From positions 124,001 through 188,000 of the forward strand of contig WHUX01000080.1 in NCBI GenBank assembly GCA_015179025.1: DNA of 64,000 nucleotides. Reading direction: 5' to 3'. The stretch comes from Terfezia claveryi. Taxonomy: Eukaryota; Ascomycota; Pezizomycetes; Pezizales; Pezizaceae. The notes beneath the pieces were generated by a model, which was given only the letters and a program-made list of their open reading frames with translations, ran no database searches and was not told the origin of the DNA. The translations under genes were made by a program, and so were the position numbers. This document shows, piece after piece, positions 21,795 through 33,104 of this stretch (its first letter is position 1; every line of letters begins with the position of its first letter).

Positions 21795-22570
21795 TTTCTT
21801 AGGATGACTCTCTCCTGGAAGGAAGGAGAAGTTCTGATATATAGAGAAGATTACATAAGAGAAATCGCAGTTGAGTTAGGTATTAGAAATCAGTCCCCTA
21901 CTCCCCATGATATAGCCCCAACAGCTCCTGGTAAACTATTCAATACAAAAGCTTTACAAGCTATTGTTGGAAAGCTACTGTATATCTCAAGGATGTGGCG
22001 CCCAGATATACGATATACTATGCAGTGGCTCTCAATTAAGGTGGTTCAACCTACTACTTATGACTAAAATAAAGCTATTCAGGTAGTTAGCTAGTACTTA
22101 CTTGGAACAGCTACACAGGGGATAAGGCTTGCTAGCAATTCAATGGACTATATCAATGTCTATATAGATGTGGAAAAAGAGAAGCTTGAATAGAAAACTA
22201 CTACAGGGATCCTTATTATAGAGGGAGATTCACCATTAGGATAGACTGCAAGAAAGCAAGATATCATGACACTATTATCCACTGAAGCTAAGTATATTGC
22301 ATTAGGAGCAGGAGCTCAGGATGCCTTGTAGATAAGGAAGTTGCTTGAGTTTCTATAAATAAGCCCTAGATTTGGCTCTTAACAGATAGTTAAAGAGGAG
22401 CAAATCTCTCATACAACCTTGACTTTCATGAATAGACTAAGCACATTCGAAGGCAAAGCTATTTTGTGCAAGAATATATAGAGGAAGAACTATTAAAGGT
22501 GCATTGGGTATCAGGAGATAAGAACCCTACTGACCTTTTCATGAAATATATAGATGTTTATTGATTGAAG
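21795..22570 (+). pseudogene. Ty1/Copia RT C-terminus and RNase H remnant
   Basis: The frame reads LSWKEGEVLIYREDYIRE, then LFNTKALQAIVGKLLYISR and RPDIRYTMQWLS. Past several stops come YLLGTATQGIRLASNS, TTGILIIEGDSPLG, QDIMTLLSTEAKYIALG and IRKLLEFL. These are the end of a Copia reverse transcriptase and its RNase H: the Y.G..DW-type region is mutated, and STEAEY appears as STEAKY. Nearly every internal stop is TAG or TAA where Trp or Gln is expected, as C-to-T or G-to-A mutation would cause. It is truncated at the 5' side by unrelated sequence after the solo LTR. Confidence 0.7.
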
Positions 22571-22654
22571 TCTCTTTCTAAGCTAATGGAAATGATAAGT
22601 TAGTAGCCAGTGGATTAAAGAGGTATATTGAATGATAACCTGCTGGTATGGCTA

Positions 22655-22765
22655 TATTGCATAGATAGGCTAACTTATATAGAGAGATTGTATAGACAAG
22701 CTGAATGTAGAGAGATTGCATGGACAGGCTGAATACAATAAGATTGCATAGATAGGCTGGGTATG
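22655..22765. repeat. Short tandem repeat, about 30-bp unit
   Basis: The unit AGAGAGATTGCATAGACAGG with a GCTGAATGT-type tail recurs three to four times. It lies just downstream of the Copia remnant and may belong to its 3' end or LTR. Confidence 0.5.
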
Positions 22766-22979
22766 TCCAGATTAGGACAAATAGTCATGTTGTTGTTTTT
22801 ATTATTGCTCGAGTGCTCATGTATTTAATGGGACTATTGAGTACCTATTTAGATAGCCATTGAATTATCAGATTCATCAATAAAAAGACATCTCCTCTTA
22901 TATCTCTACCCATACAGCTATGTATAAGATTTTACAGATATTACGAACTATGTAACAAGATATACTAAGTGTTAGAAAG

Positions 22980-23860
22980 CAAAGACAGATAGGTATAGTA
23001 GACAAATGAAGTTGGTACTGATGCTAACTAGAAAATAACTATTTGAAGAGATAGCTATAGACTTTATTGGTAAGCTACCAGAGTCAGAAGGTTTTAATGC
23101 AATACTCATTATCACAGACTGGTTTACGAAAGTACAATACTATATTCCAGCAAAAACTATATAGACAGTATCCAATATTGCTAATACCTATATTAATAAG
23201 ATATAGAGACTCTATAGCCTTCTCCGATACATTACTTACAACTGTAGTCCATAATTCACTTCTAGATTCCTCAAGGAGCTGAGCCAAAAGCTCAACATAA
23301 CCCTCTGCCTCTCTACTACCTATCGCTCTCAGACTAATAGACTTACTGAAAGAGCAGTTCAAACACTTAAGCACTACCTCCATATTTACTGTTACGATAG
23401 GCAAGCTCATTAGAAACAATAGCTATTTTGAGCTAAGTTTGTCTATAATACTGCTGCTCATTCTATCCATAAGTACTCCCCTTACTAAAGTTTATATGGC
23501 TTTAACCTTTGCACCATTCACCTTTTAAGTGATTACGAATTCTCCTCTCCTACTACAGAAGAATAGCTACACTGAATGACAACTATACACAACCAAATTC
23601 ATAATACACTCAAGCAAATCAATTATAAAAGAAGTACTATATACCTCAAAAAAATATATAGGTTTGCTATTGACGACTGGGTATTGGTTGACTGCTAAAA
23701 CCTATAGATACAAACTAGGAACAACCGTTCCTTTATCAGCAAGTCAATAGGACCTTACAAGGTATTCAATACTATTGGTTCACATGTATACAGGCTCAAA
23801 GTTCTACAAGGTACATGATAGTACAACATTATTTATTGGATTGGTGTAACAACTCCCCCC
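22980..23860 (+). pseudogene. Decayed Gypsy integrase, isolated
   Basis: IAIDFIGKLPESEGFNAIL followed by ITDWFTKVQYYIPAKT is the first catalytic block of a Gypsy integrase. A YRSQTNRLTERAVQTLKHY block, equivalent to the usual HPQTDGQTER with the catalytic Glu, follows at about 23320. GPYKVFNTIGSHVYRLK near 23750 is the integrase C-terminal region. Many TAG/TAA stops and frame changes are present. No chromodomain follows before similarity ends at about 23860. It belongs to a different Gypsy family from A, B and C. Confidence 0.65.
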
Positions 23861-24849
23861 TGTTCAATTTGAACTTGGAATGCTAAGTTTGCTGTCAGTG
23901 GCAATTATTAGACAAATTAGGAGACAATAGGCTAGCAGTCAATTAATTATTCCGAAGACTGCGTTCTGACGGTTATGTCGAGAGATCATACAGGATGTTA
24001 ACACTGAATACAATAGTTATCCTACAATACTTGGTGGGCGGACAAATGTAGAGAGAATTGGCATCATGGCAATAAATGCCCTCTAAGAGGCTATGGAGGT
24101 ATACCTCCATGAGTTTTTGACAAGTAATACAGCATATATCATGAGAAGGTCAGGGTGAGACTAACCAGGTGTATAAAATAGCAATCAACCTATATGCAAC
24201 ATAGAGCAGAGACCGAAACCCACTACACCAAACAATTCTACAAAGGGATGTGGTGTTATGGTGTTAGGTGGAAGGCAATCGGCTATTTGGGGATAATATG
24301 ACCTACTATCCCGTACCCCAAGCACCACCAGTTCTACTATCGCCCTCATTATCCTCCTCATCATCTTCCTCCTCATCCTCCTCATCATCACCGTTGTTAC
24401 CATCATCACCCTCATTATCATCATTATCATCCTCCTCATCGTCTTCACCATTACCATTAGTTTCGCTGTCAACTAGATCACTGGCATCAGTTAGTGCTCC
24501 GCCATCTCCTGCAACTCCTCCTTCACCGGCATCAATTAGTGCCCCGTGATCTCCTGCAACACCTCCTTCACTGGCAATACCACCTGCTTCACTAGCACTA
24601 CTTGCACCTCTAGCATGACCTACACTGATGGCATCGCCTACATTGTCATTGCATTCTGAAGATGTATGGGGAATGGATGGAAGAGGCCAGGAGTAGGGTA
24701 TTTGACTTTTTCTATAGGGTTATTTTTTTGGGTTGTGTTATGTATTTGGGGGATAGATATCTTGTGATCAGCTACATTTTTTTTTATTTTATTTTTTTTT
24801 AGGTTATATTAAGTTGTGATGGTAGAAAATGGAATGTTAGGAGAGGTCA
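23861..24849. other. Non-coding, with a TCA/TCC microsatellite
   Basis: Positions 24335-24450 are a (TCA/TCC/TCT)n microsatellite whose translation is almost pure Ser with Leu/Pro on the plus strand and Met/Arg on the minus strand. The frames at 24185-24549 are produced by it. A GCAATT..GCTCCGCC-like short repeat (about 24482 and 24527) follows. No supported gene. Confidence 0.5.
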
Positions 24850-25344
24850 TAATCTGGGTAAAATGTAATTTGCCAGAATAGACAATTCCGTGACAACTTG
24901 AGTTAATTCTGTAACAACTTAAGGCAATTCTATAACGACTATGGGACAGTAAGAAATGGCGACAATTCAAGTTCTATAACCACGTATCCGTCCTCCTGTC
25001 ACAGATTGCCCTGCCTGTCATGGATTCCTCCTCCTGTCATGGACTTGAACTTTTCCTTCCTGCTCAATCCTTACCACCATTTCTCAACTGAGTTCTACTA
25101 GTGGCTAACCTTCCGTCCATTCCCCCGTTGTTCTCCTATATAATCTTACCCTACCTTGCGTGCTAATGTAAATTACATTCATTGATACCTCATCAATTTC
25201 TGCACACTCTGATTCTTATAAAACGAATTGCTTTAATCCAAGCAATCCGTAGTGTATTCAGTCAAATTTGAACCGAATTATATGAGAAACTGGTCCTCCA
25301 GTTGAGCAATATACATCAGTAGATGACACTAAGGCTTGGCGAGT
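24850..25344. other. LTR-like stretch, element unknown
   Basis: Short near-repeats of AATTCCGTGACAACTT occur at 24880-24945. A pyrimidine-rich block follows at 25000-25080. Then comes a promoter-like CTCCTATATAATCTTACCC (about 25132), then a leader-like stretch. This resembles an LTR, but neither boundary, target duplication nor partner was found. Confidence 0.3.
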
Positions 25345-25475
25345 AGTTGACGGCTTCTCAGCGCTGGCCCGAGTAATTCAGAGTGACATATAGCCGAACT
25401 CGCCGAGTTGGAGGCTTGGACAAAACTCGGCCGTCGGCGCGAGTCTTGGGGAGGCGGCGTAGGGAAAAATCGCCT
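25345..25475. repeat. GCGAGT/ACTCGCC-rich fragment related to foldback D ends
   Basis: The blocks GAACTCGCCGAGTTGGAGG, ACAAAACTCGG, GCGCGAGTCTTGGGGAGGCGG and AAAAATCGCC are in the same order and spacing as the reverse complement of the outer left end of palindrome D (48747-48840). It therefore looks like a terminus of a related element. It abuts the 5' break point of Gypsy A, whose RT starts in mid-domain immediately after it. Confidence 0.45.
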
Positions 25476-25482
25476 CGGTACG

Positions 25483-25706
25483 CACACTACCCTTTGCCCC
25501 TGATCCAGGAGATGTTAGCCAGGCTCTTCAAAGCAAAATGGTTCTCTAAATTGGATCTAAAAGGGGCTTATAACGTAGTATGGATCGCCGAAGAGGAGGA
25601 GTGGAAAACGGCCTTCCGGATACGTTACGGCCATTTCGAGTACAATGTCATGCCTTTTGGATTAACCAATGCCCTGGCCTCCTTCCAGCACTTTATTAAT
25701 GATACC
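25483..25706 (+). pseudogene. Gypsy A reverse transcriptase, N-terminal piece
   Basis: Reads [20 protein letters not shown], then [20 protein letters not shown] and [20 protein letters not shown]. These are RT motifs 3-4, including the catalytic Asp in KLDLKGAYN and the MPFGLTNA block. It is cut at the duplication ATACC by element A'. The first part of the RT and everything 5' of it are absent. Confidence 0.85.
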
Positions 25707-26248
25707 TGTAATATGGGCTCTAGGGACAAGGCGACCAAGGGGTATGCCAGGGGCTCTGGGGACAAGGCGACTAAGGGGTACACTAGGGAGAAGGCAGAGG
25801 CTAGGGCAAGACATAGGTAGGAATGCTACGTGTGAGACTAGGGGAAGGCTGGGACAGGGGGCAAGGGCAAGAGGCAAGAAGGGCAGAGGGCAAGGGGCAT
25901 GAGACACGCGGAGGCAGTTGCCATGTGTATTGGAGGGAGGCAGCTGTGCTGCAGAGCTATTCATGGGACAAGGCAAGATGAGGGGGTGTACAAGGGAGCT
26001 ACACCTTTGCTGAGAGACAAGATCCTGTATTTGGTATACAAGACGTTGGATGGGGATCCAATAAGAGGGTGGAGAGAGCAAGCTATATATACAGGCTTCC
26101 TTCCTGGCCAAGGCTACTGGAAGGAATAAGGTTCCCGAGACCCCTTATCTTGGGAACAGAGATAACAACGATATCAATCAACAATAACAAGAGTCGGACA
26201 GAATCTCGTCTGACTCTCAAACCCAGTGAGAAAAGGACGGTTGTGACA
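25707..26248 (-). repeat. Gypsy A' 3' LTR
   Basis: This 542-bp LTR runs TGTAAT to TGTGACA on the plus strand. It is longer than its partner at 39864 partly because an approximately 37-bp GGGCTCTGGGGACAAGGCGA segment is tandemly duplicated at its edge (25714-25785). On the minus strand it follows a polypurine tract (AAAGGAGGGATAG, seen as CTATCCCTCCTTT at 26249-26261). This fixes the boundary and element orientation. Confidence 0.85.
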
Positions 26249-26434
26249 CTATCCCTCCTTTAGGCTCGGAGCCCCAGCGACGCCAGGCAAGGCAAAAAAA
26301 AACAAACAAACAAGACAGGTGAATAACCAAGAGCCCATAACACAACCCCAATGCCGGAAGTACGTACCAACAATAACTATGACAATAATGACAATAACAA
26401 CCCTAATAACCAATTCCAGGATGACAAGAACATC

Positions 26435-27155
26435 ATTGGGTGGGGCGGGGTTTCCGGAGGTAACACTGGTGGAACAGGGTGACCAAGTCCTGTGCGTTTT
26501 CTAGATCTTCCGCTGGTTGCCAGGTCGTCTCCTTGTCCTCTAACCATTTGACCTTATATTGCAGGCGCCCATATCTTCTTCAGGAGTCCAGCACTTTCTC
26601 CACCTCCCATTCCTCCTCACCTTCGATAACTATAGGAGGAGGTGGAGGGTATTCCTGGCCTAGCAGAGGGTCGCTAGTGGCAGGCTCGATCTCGGAGACA
26701 TGGACGACAGGGTGTCATTTGGTGTCCTTGGGGAACCTCAATCGGTAGGCGTGAGTACCCACAGTAGCCAACACCTCGAATGGACCTAGGAACTTATAGT
26801 CGAGCTTGCGAGATGGCCATTCTGTCTGAAAGTGCCGGCTGGAGAGCCACACCTTGTCCCTTGGTTGATATCTGGGGGCTGGTAACCATGATCCATTGGT
26901 ATACTCGGCTTGCCTGGCTTGTGCATATTCCAGCTCAGCTTTCAGGGTAGAGTGGAGCTTAGCAATCCCAGCTACGAACTCCTTAGCCGGAGCATCTTTT
27001 TTGGCTTTTTGCAGGGGTGCTAGGGCATCCACGAACTGGGGGTGCCAACCATAGTTAGCTAGGAAAGGCGAGGTTTTGGAGGATTCCGAGAACTAGTTGT
27101 TCATGGCGAATTCACAGGTGGCCAGTAACAAAACCCAGTTATCCTGCTAGTAGTC
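26435..27155 (-). pseudogene. Gypsy A' integrase C-terminus and chromodomain
   Basis: On the minus strand: SPFLANYGWHPQFVDALAP, then QARQAEYTNGSWLPAPRYQP, DKVWLSSRHFQTEWPSRKLD, KFLGPFEVLATVGTHAYRL and HPVVHVSEIEPA (the GPF/Y-like integrase end). The chromodomain follows: EWEVEKVLDS, then a stop, RRYGRLQYKVKWLEDKETTW and QPAEDLENA. The chromodomain normally steers integration to marked chromatin. TAG or TAA codons sit where Gln or Arg codons stand in the related copies. Confidence 0.8.
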
Positions 27156-27173
27156 AACAAAGGCCTGCAGATA

Positions 27174-27895
27174 TTACTCCATAATGGCATTCATCCTCTC
27201 CGATTGGCCATCCGTCTGGGGGTGGTATGTGGTTGACAAATGCACTTTGATCCCCAAAACCTCGCAGAAGGCTTGCCAGAATTCTGAGGTGAACTGAGGG
27301 CCACGGTCGGATACGATAGATTCGGGGAGGCCGTGATATCGGAATACATTATTGAGGTAGAGATTGGCTAACTCTGGGGTAGAGCAGGTGTCCCAGCAAG
27401 GTATAACATACCTTATTTTCATCAACCGATCTACCATCATCAAGATGGCATTGAACCCCAAATCTTCTGGCAACCCTGTCACGAAGTCTATAGTCAGGTG
27501 CAGCCACGGCCAATCAGGGATATCTAGAGGTTTCAGGGTCCCATACAGGGCGTGGCGGACAGGCTTAGCATGCTTGCAAACGTGGCAGTTCCGTATGTAC
27601 CACTCCATGTCCTTCTGTTGGTCAATCCATGTGTATTCCCTGGCTAGAACCTATAACGTTTTGGCCACTCCAGGGTGACCTGCAACTAGGCTGTCATGGT
27701 GTTCCTTGATCAGTCGAAGACGCAGCTCTCCTTCTGGCACATATAGCCTTCCGAGATGGTAGAGGAGGCCTTCCTGGATGGTACACTCGGCTAGAGAGAT
27801 CTTGGGGTGGCGGCGCTGGCCAGAATCCACTATGGTGATAATTTCCTTGGCTAGAGGGTCGTCTTTATATGCCTGTCTCACTAGTTGTCGGAGGT
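27174..27895 (-). pseudogene. Gypsy A' integrase, zinc-binding and catalytic core
   Basis: The HHCC zinc-binding module reads LIKEHHDSLVAGHPGVAKTL, then NCHVCKHAKP. The catalytic core has DFVTGLPEDLGFNAILMMVD (first Asp), [17 protein letters not shown] (second Asp) and [14 protein letters not shown] (Glu). All three D, D, E positions survive. It is broken by stops between the zinc module and core and after IME. It integrates cDNA in an active element. Confidence 0.85.
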
Positions 27896-28030
27896 CAGCC
27901 TCAGCCTCAGCTTTCGCATCAGCCTAAGCCTCAGCTTCAGCTTCTGCATTAGCCTCAGTATCAGCTTCAGCTTCTGCATCAGTCTCAGCCTCAGCTTCCG
28001 CATCAACCTCAGCATCAGCAAGGACATTGG
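27895..28030 (-). repeat. Ala-Asp/Glu hexanucleotide repeat in A' pol linker
   Basis: A degenerate GCTGAT/GCTGAG array (seen as CTCAGC/ATCAGC on the plus strand) sits in the linker between RNase H and integrase. It encodes alternating Ala with Asp or Glu. The same array is in A at 41331-41462, and the homologous position in F starts at the window edge (63976-64000). Confidence 0.75.
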
Positions 28031-28179
28031 CCGCCAGGTCAAGGTTTTTGGGCTTCAATACCACCTGATTTTGGTATTTTAGCCTTTCATCCCCCCCCTT
28101 AGGGAGATCTCCTGATCTCCTGGTCAGTGCGTCTGGTTACCCACCAGCCTTTCCTAGCCGGTACTTGATTTTGAAGTTG

Positions 28180-29130
28180 AACCGGAACAGGAATTCCAAC
28201 CACCTAGCCTGCTAGCTATTCAGCAGCTTGGTAGTTATGAAGTATTCCAGGTTCTTATGGTCGGAAAGAACCTTGATAACCCCCTTCACTGACTCCAGGT
28301 GGGGCCTCCATTCCTCAAAGGCCCGCACAATGGCTATTAATTCCTTATCATAGATCTCGTAATTATACTCCGCCGGGGAGTGCTTTTTTGAGAAGTATGC
28401 CACTGGGTGGAGGATGCCATTATCTTCGTTCTGGGACAGGATTCCTGCGAAGATATAGTTGGAGGCATTGGTTTCAATGATACACTCCTATTCGGGGTTG
28501 AAATGGGCCAGGATCGGTGCTGAACAGAAGGCTTCCTTGAGGTTTTGGAAGGCAGATTGGGCTTCTGAATTCCAGTGGAAGACCCTTTTTGTCAGCTGTG
28601 AGCCAGCTTCTACCTTCGTTTTTGTCAATGCTGTCAGGGGTGCTGCAATCCTTGAGTATCCCAAGATGAACCAACAGTAAAAGTTGGCAAATCCTAGGAA
28701 GGCTTGCACATCCGTCAAGTTGGCTGGGGTTTCCCACTCCTAGATTGCGGCAAATTTAGCAGGATCCATCCGGATGCCTTCCGTGGTGATAATAAACCCC
28801 AGATATTTGACCTCCTGCACATGAAACTCACATTTCTCGGGCTTGAGGTACAATCCAGCTTGCTCCAGCTTTTCCAATACCTGCCAGACATGAATCTTGT
28901 ATTCTGCTAGGGTATCTGAAGAGATCAAGATATCATCAAGGTAAGCTATGCAGAACACATTCAAGAAGTCTCGTAGGGTATTGTTAATAAAGTGCTGGAA
29001 AGAGGCCAGGGTGTTGGTTAATCCAAAGGGTATAACATTGTACTCGAAGTAGCCATAACGAGTTCGGAAGGCCATTTTCCACTCCTCCCCCTCGGCAATC
29101 CATACCAAGTTGTATGCCCCTCTCAAATCC
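28180..29130 (-). pseudogene. Gypsy A' reverse transcriptase core and RNase H
   Basis: From 29130 downward on the minus strand: [36 protein letters not shown], then CIAYLDDILISSDTLAEYK with the YLDD catalytic box, then CEFHVQEVKYLGFII. The connection region (DVQAFLGFANFYCWFI) and RNase H follow ([62 protein letters not shown]). Stops at AI*EWET, at PE*ECI and after LLNS fit CAG or CGG decay to TAG. It continues upstream at 29764 across the solo LTR. Confidence 0.85.
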
Positions 29131-29135
29131 AGTTT

Positions 29136-29758
29136 TGTCACAACCATGTGCTCAGTTGCCCTCGCCATCAACTGCGATCGCAGGTAGTAGGTCATTGCCA
29201 TTGTTGTCTTTGTCATCACCTGCGATCGCAGGTAATGAGTTACTATTATTGCTGCTGTTGGCATCACCTGTAACACAGGTGATGGGTTATTGTTATCATT
29301 ACCTTGCTTGGCTTCCGAGATAGGGATCTTGGGAAGCTTATTTCCCTCATTGCCCTGACAGAATTATATATATATAGACCCTGTCCCTTGTACTGTCATT
29401 GGATCCCTATTCAACGTCTTGTATACCCAATACAGGACCTTGCTTCTCCCAGCGCTCGTGCACCTCCCTTGTGCACCTCCTTGTCTCGTGAAACAGCTCT
29501 GCAGCCATAGCTGTCTCCTTCCGACATACGCGGCAACCGCTTCCGCGTGTCTCTTGCCTCTTGCCCTTGCCCCCCGTCCCAGCCTTTCCTAGTCACATAC
29601 GTAGCGTTCCTATGTGTGTATTACTCTAGCCCTGCCCTTGCCTTGGCCCTAGCCTTTCCCCTGATCACACACGTAATGCTCCTACGTGTGTCTTACCTCG
29701 TCCCTGTCCTCGCCCCGGCGTACCCCTGGGTCGCCTTATCCCCTGAGCCCTCGTTACA
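29136..29758 (+). mobile_element. Solo LTR inserted in A' RT, exact target duplication
   Basis: A 623-bp LTR beginning TGTCACAACC and ending CTCGTTACA is flanked by perfect AGTTT duplications (29131-29135 and 29759-29763). Removing it and one duplication restores FTKLDLRGAYN in the A' reverse transcriptase. The orientation given is that of the A-family transcript: the A 3' LTR at 59699 starts and ends the same way. It holds three CATCACCTGC..GCAGGTGATG-type palindromes (29166, 29213, 29262). It inserted after A' was already in place. Confidence 0.9.
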
Positions 29759-29763
29759 AGTTT

Positions 29764-30483
29764 GGTGAACTATTTGGCCTTGGAAAGCCTGGCTAATGTC
29801 TCCTGGATTAGAGGCAGGGGATACTTGTTCTTGACCGTTATCTCATTTAGGCCACGATAATCCACGCATAACCGAAGAGAGCCGTCCGATTTTTTCACAA
29901 ACAGCATAGGGGCACCCGCTGGAGGAGAGCTATAGTGAATGAAGCTCTTGTTGAGGTTTTCCTCCAAGTATTTCTTCAGGGCCTCTAGCTCCACCCGAGA
30001 CATTCCATAGAGGGGCCCATAGGGGGGGGACTTACCCTTTACCAGCGGAATTGTGTGGTCATATGGTCGGTGGAGCGCCAGCTTCTCCGCGGCTTTTTCC
30101 AAGAATAGATCAATAAACTCGTGATATTTATCCGGGACCATGGCCTTCCACTCCTCCTTAGGCCATATCTTATTGATTTCCAGGTTTATTTCATGTCTGG
30201 ACAGGGTATGAGCCTTCAGCTTGTGCCTCCTGGTGAGGTAAGTGAAAGCCCCTGCCCCGATGAAGCTAATATTCAGAGGTTTTTGAGGACCCGGAGGCAC
30301 AGGGGAAACTAGGAGCACAGGGGAAACCGAGGTACAGGGGAAACTGGGGGCACAGGAAAAACAGGGGAATTGGCATTGAGGTGCCCAGGCAGGTGCACCA
30401 CCTGGGTCTGGTAGACTACTGGGGGTGGCAAGGCATACAGCCCAGTAATGGTGGCTTTCGGATTCCAACAGTGTTTTTTGCAA
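29764..30483 (-). pseudogene. Gypsy A' protease-RT linker and RT N-terminus
   Basis: On the minus strand, a Pro/Ser/Cys-rich low-complexity linker is followed by [59 protein letters not shown] and [20 protein letters not shown]. Then come [19 protein letters not shown] and [20 protein letters not shown]. These are the YDH.I, MS..EL, S.SP.GAP..FVKK and DYRGLN blocks at the start of Gypsy RT. The Trp after SKAK is a TAG. It is separated from the core RT by the solo LTR. Confidence 0.85.
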
Positions 30484-30485
30484 AA

Positions 30486-30640
30486 CTAGCTATTGATCTG
30501 CAAGGTATAAGAGCTGAAGCTGACCGATACATCGTGCATTTTTAGCCACGGGATTCCAAGCACAATCGGGTATTTGAGCTTAGTCACAAACATCGGGAGG
30601 GCTTCGGAGTGAGCCCCGACCCAGGCAGGTGTGCACGCAA
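30486..30640 (-). pseudogene. Gypsy A' protease, C-terminal piece
   Basis: The minus-strand frame HSEALPMFVTKLKYPIVLG followed by IPWLKMHDVSVSF is the standard end of a retropepsin-like domain (the LGIPWL strand). The N-terminal half with the active site lies beyond palindrome E at 38271-38627. Residues encoded between about 30640 and 30719 belong to E. Confidence 0.75.
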
Positions 30641-31379
30641 TATCGGTGATATCTCCGGAGGACATCAGGATAGATATTTCTGTACCGCAACGCCCCCTGT
30701 AGGCGCCCTGACGGACCACCTTGTACCTCTCCTGCCCTCTGCGTTAGGTCGCCCCGACGCCACTTCTGGCGCATCAGGATATATATTTCTGTGCCGCAAT
30801 GCCCGCTCCTGGCACCCTGATGGACTATCTTCTACCTGACCCACCTTGTGCGTCAGGTCGCCCCGACGCCACAACACCATCACTAGGCACCCTGACGATT
30901 GCCCTCTTCTAGCTGCGCACCCTAGGAACCCTAGCCCTTGTGTCACTCGGGTGCCATGTCTTCCGAGGTACCACCCTGGCGCCTTGTGTTCCGAGGTGCC
31001 ACCGTGGTGCGTGTGTACATCCATGCCCTGGCACAACTACCTGATAGGTGGACCACTGTGTGCACTCGGAGCATGGAGGTAATAGCAGCTATACATTGCA
31101 AGAACTATGTACGTTTGAATTTCTATATACATAGCTAAGCTATAGATGCACTTCTAACGAACCATTCTCTCATGCATCCCACTTAAACTCATCCTGCGCA
31201 TATGCCTCCAAAAATCCTAGCGGTTCCCTGATCTGAACCGTCTGCAAAGTCGTTATCGCCGTGCTTTGATCTAATAATATCCATATAGCTATTTATAACA
31301 GAACGCTGATATCGCGAGACAGCACATACCTAGAGCTACCCAATTGCTGGCTGATGTAGTCATCCACTTCCATGAGCAA

Positions 31380-32815
31380 TGCCTATTACTAGAGCAATTA
31401 GCTATGCGTTCCCATAAAGTCCGTGGATTTGCTGGCGAGTTCACGTACCTAGGTATGTCTACGCATATAGATGGGGAATATCTCGGGAGTGCACTTGCGG
31501 AGTCCTAAGAGCAATTAGCTATGCCTTCACATACAGTCCGCTGGTTTTCTGGGGATTTCACGTACCTGGCTATGCCTGTGTCTGCACATATAGATTGGGG
31601 ATATATCGGAACTGCACTGGCGGAGTCCTAAGAGCAATTAGCTAGAGTCTGCTGGTTTTCTGATGAGTTTACGTACCTAGCTATGCCTGTGTCTGCACAT
31701 ATAGATTAGGGATATATCGGAACTGCACTGGCGGAGTCCTAAGAGCAATTAGCTATACATTCACATAGAGTCCGCTGGTTTTCTGGCCAGTTCACATCCC
31801 TGGCTATGCCTGTGTCTGCACATATAGATAAGGGATATATCGGAACTGCACTGGCGGAGTCCTAAGAGCAATTAGCTATACATTCACATAGAGTGCACTG
31901 GTTTTCTGGCCAGTTCACGTACCTAACTATGCCTGTGTCTGCGCATATAGATTGGGGATATATCGGAACTGCACTGGCGGAGTCCTAAGAGCAATTAGCT
32001 AGAGTCCGCTGGTTTTCTGGCGAGTTCACGTACCTGGCTATGCCTGTCTCTGCGCATATAGATAAGGGATATATCGGAACTGCACTGGCGGAGTCCTAAG
32101 AGCAATTAGCTATACATTCACATAGAGTCCGCTGGTTTTCTGGCCAGTTCACGTACCTAACTATGCCTGTGTCTGCGCATATAGATTGGGGATATATCGG
32201 AACTGCACTGGCGGAGTCCTAAGAGCAATTAGCTAGAGTCCGCTGGTTTTCTGGCGAGTTCACGTACCTGGCTATGCCTGTGTCTGCGTATATAGATTGG
32301 AGATATATTGGAACTGCACTGGCGGAGTCCTAAGAGCAATTAGCTATATATTCACATAGAGTCTGCTGGTTTTCTAGCTAGTTCACATACCTGGCTATGC
32401 CTGTGTCTGCGCATATAGATTGGGGATATATCGGAACTGCACTGGCAGAGTCCTAAGAGCAATTAGCTATACATGCACATAGAGTCCGCTGGTTTTCTGG
32501 CCAGTTCACGTACCTGGCTATGCCTGTATCTGCGCATATAGATTAGGGATATATCGGAACTGCACTGGCGGAGTCCTAAGAGCAATTAGCTAGAGTCCGC
32601 TGGTTTTCTGGCGAGTTCATGTACCTAGCTATGCCTGTGTCTGCGCATATAGATTGGGGATATATCGGAACTGCACTGGCGGAGTCCTAAGAGCAATTAG
32701 CTATACATTCACATAGAGTCCGCTGGTTTTCTGGCGAGTTCAGGTACCTAGCTAGCTATGTCTCCGCATATAGATAGGGGATATATCGAGAGTGCACTGG
32801 GGGAGTCCTAACCTC
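31380..32815 (+). repeat. E left-arm tandem repeat, about 12 units
   Basis: Units of 112-122 bp carry AGAGCAATTAGCTA, GTCCGCTGGTTTTCTGG, TTCACGTACCTGGCTATGCC and GGATATATCGGAACTGCACT in a fixed order. GCAATTAGCT occurs about every 112-122 bp from 31396 to 32692. Two length classes alternate because some units lack an 11-bp TATACATTCAC-type segment. The right arm carries the same unit inverted. Confidence 0.85.
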
Positions 32816-33104
32816 AGCTTGACCTGCCGCTGACTGGCTGGTTGAGTTACCTGTGCAAAGAGCGGGCACACGTGCTCTCGTGTTATGTTCGTTCATGCAT
32901 GCCTGGAAATATGTCTCGGTTGACGCGGCCGACAAACATGTGTGATTGGCGGGAAGGCAGATTGGCGCACGCTGGTGTAACAGATCAGCACATGCATGTT
33001 TCAGGCCACATATGCCCGCCAGCCGTGAGATTACCGTAGTGGGTAATAGGTATAGAAGAGGAGCCCTCATGGCAGGCTTGTAAATATGGGCTTGTTTATA
33101 CGAG

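Noticed and set aside
24185..24549. Poly-serine or Met/Arg-rich ORFs
   Set aside because: Produced by a TCA/TCC/TCT microsatellite; no flanking domain.
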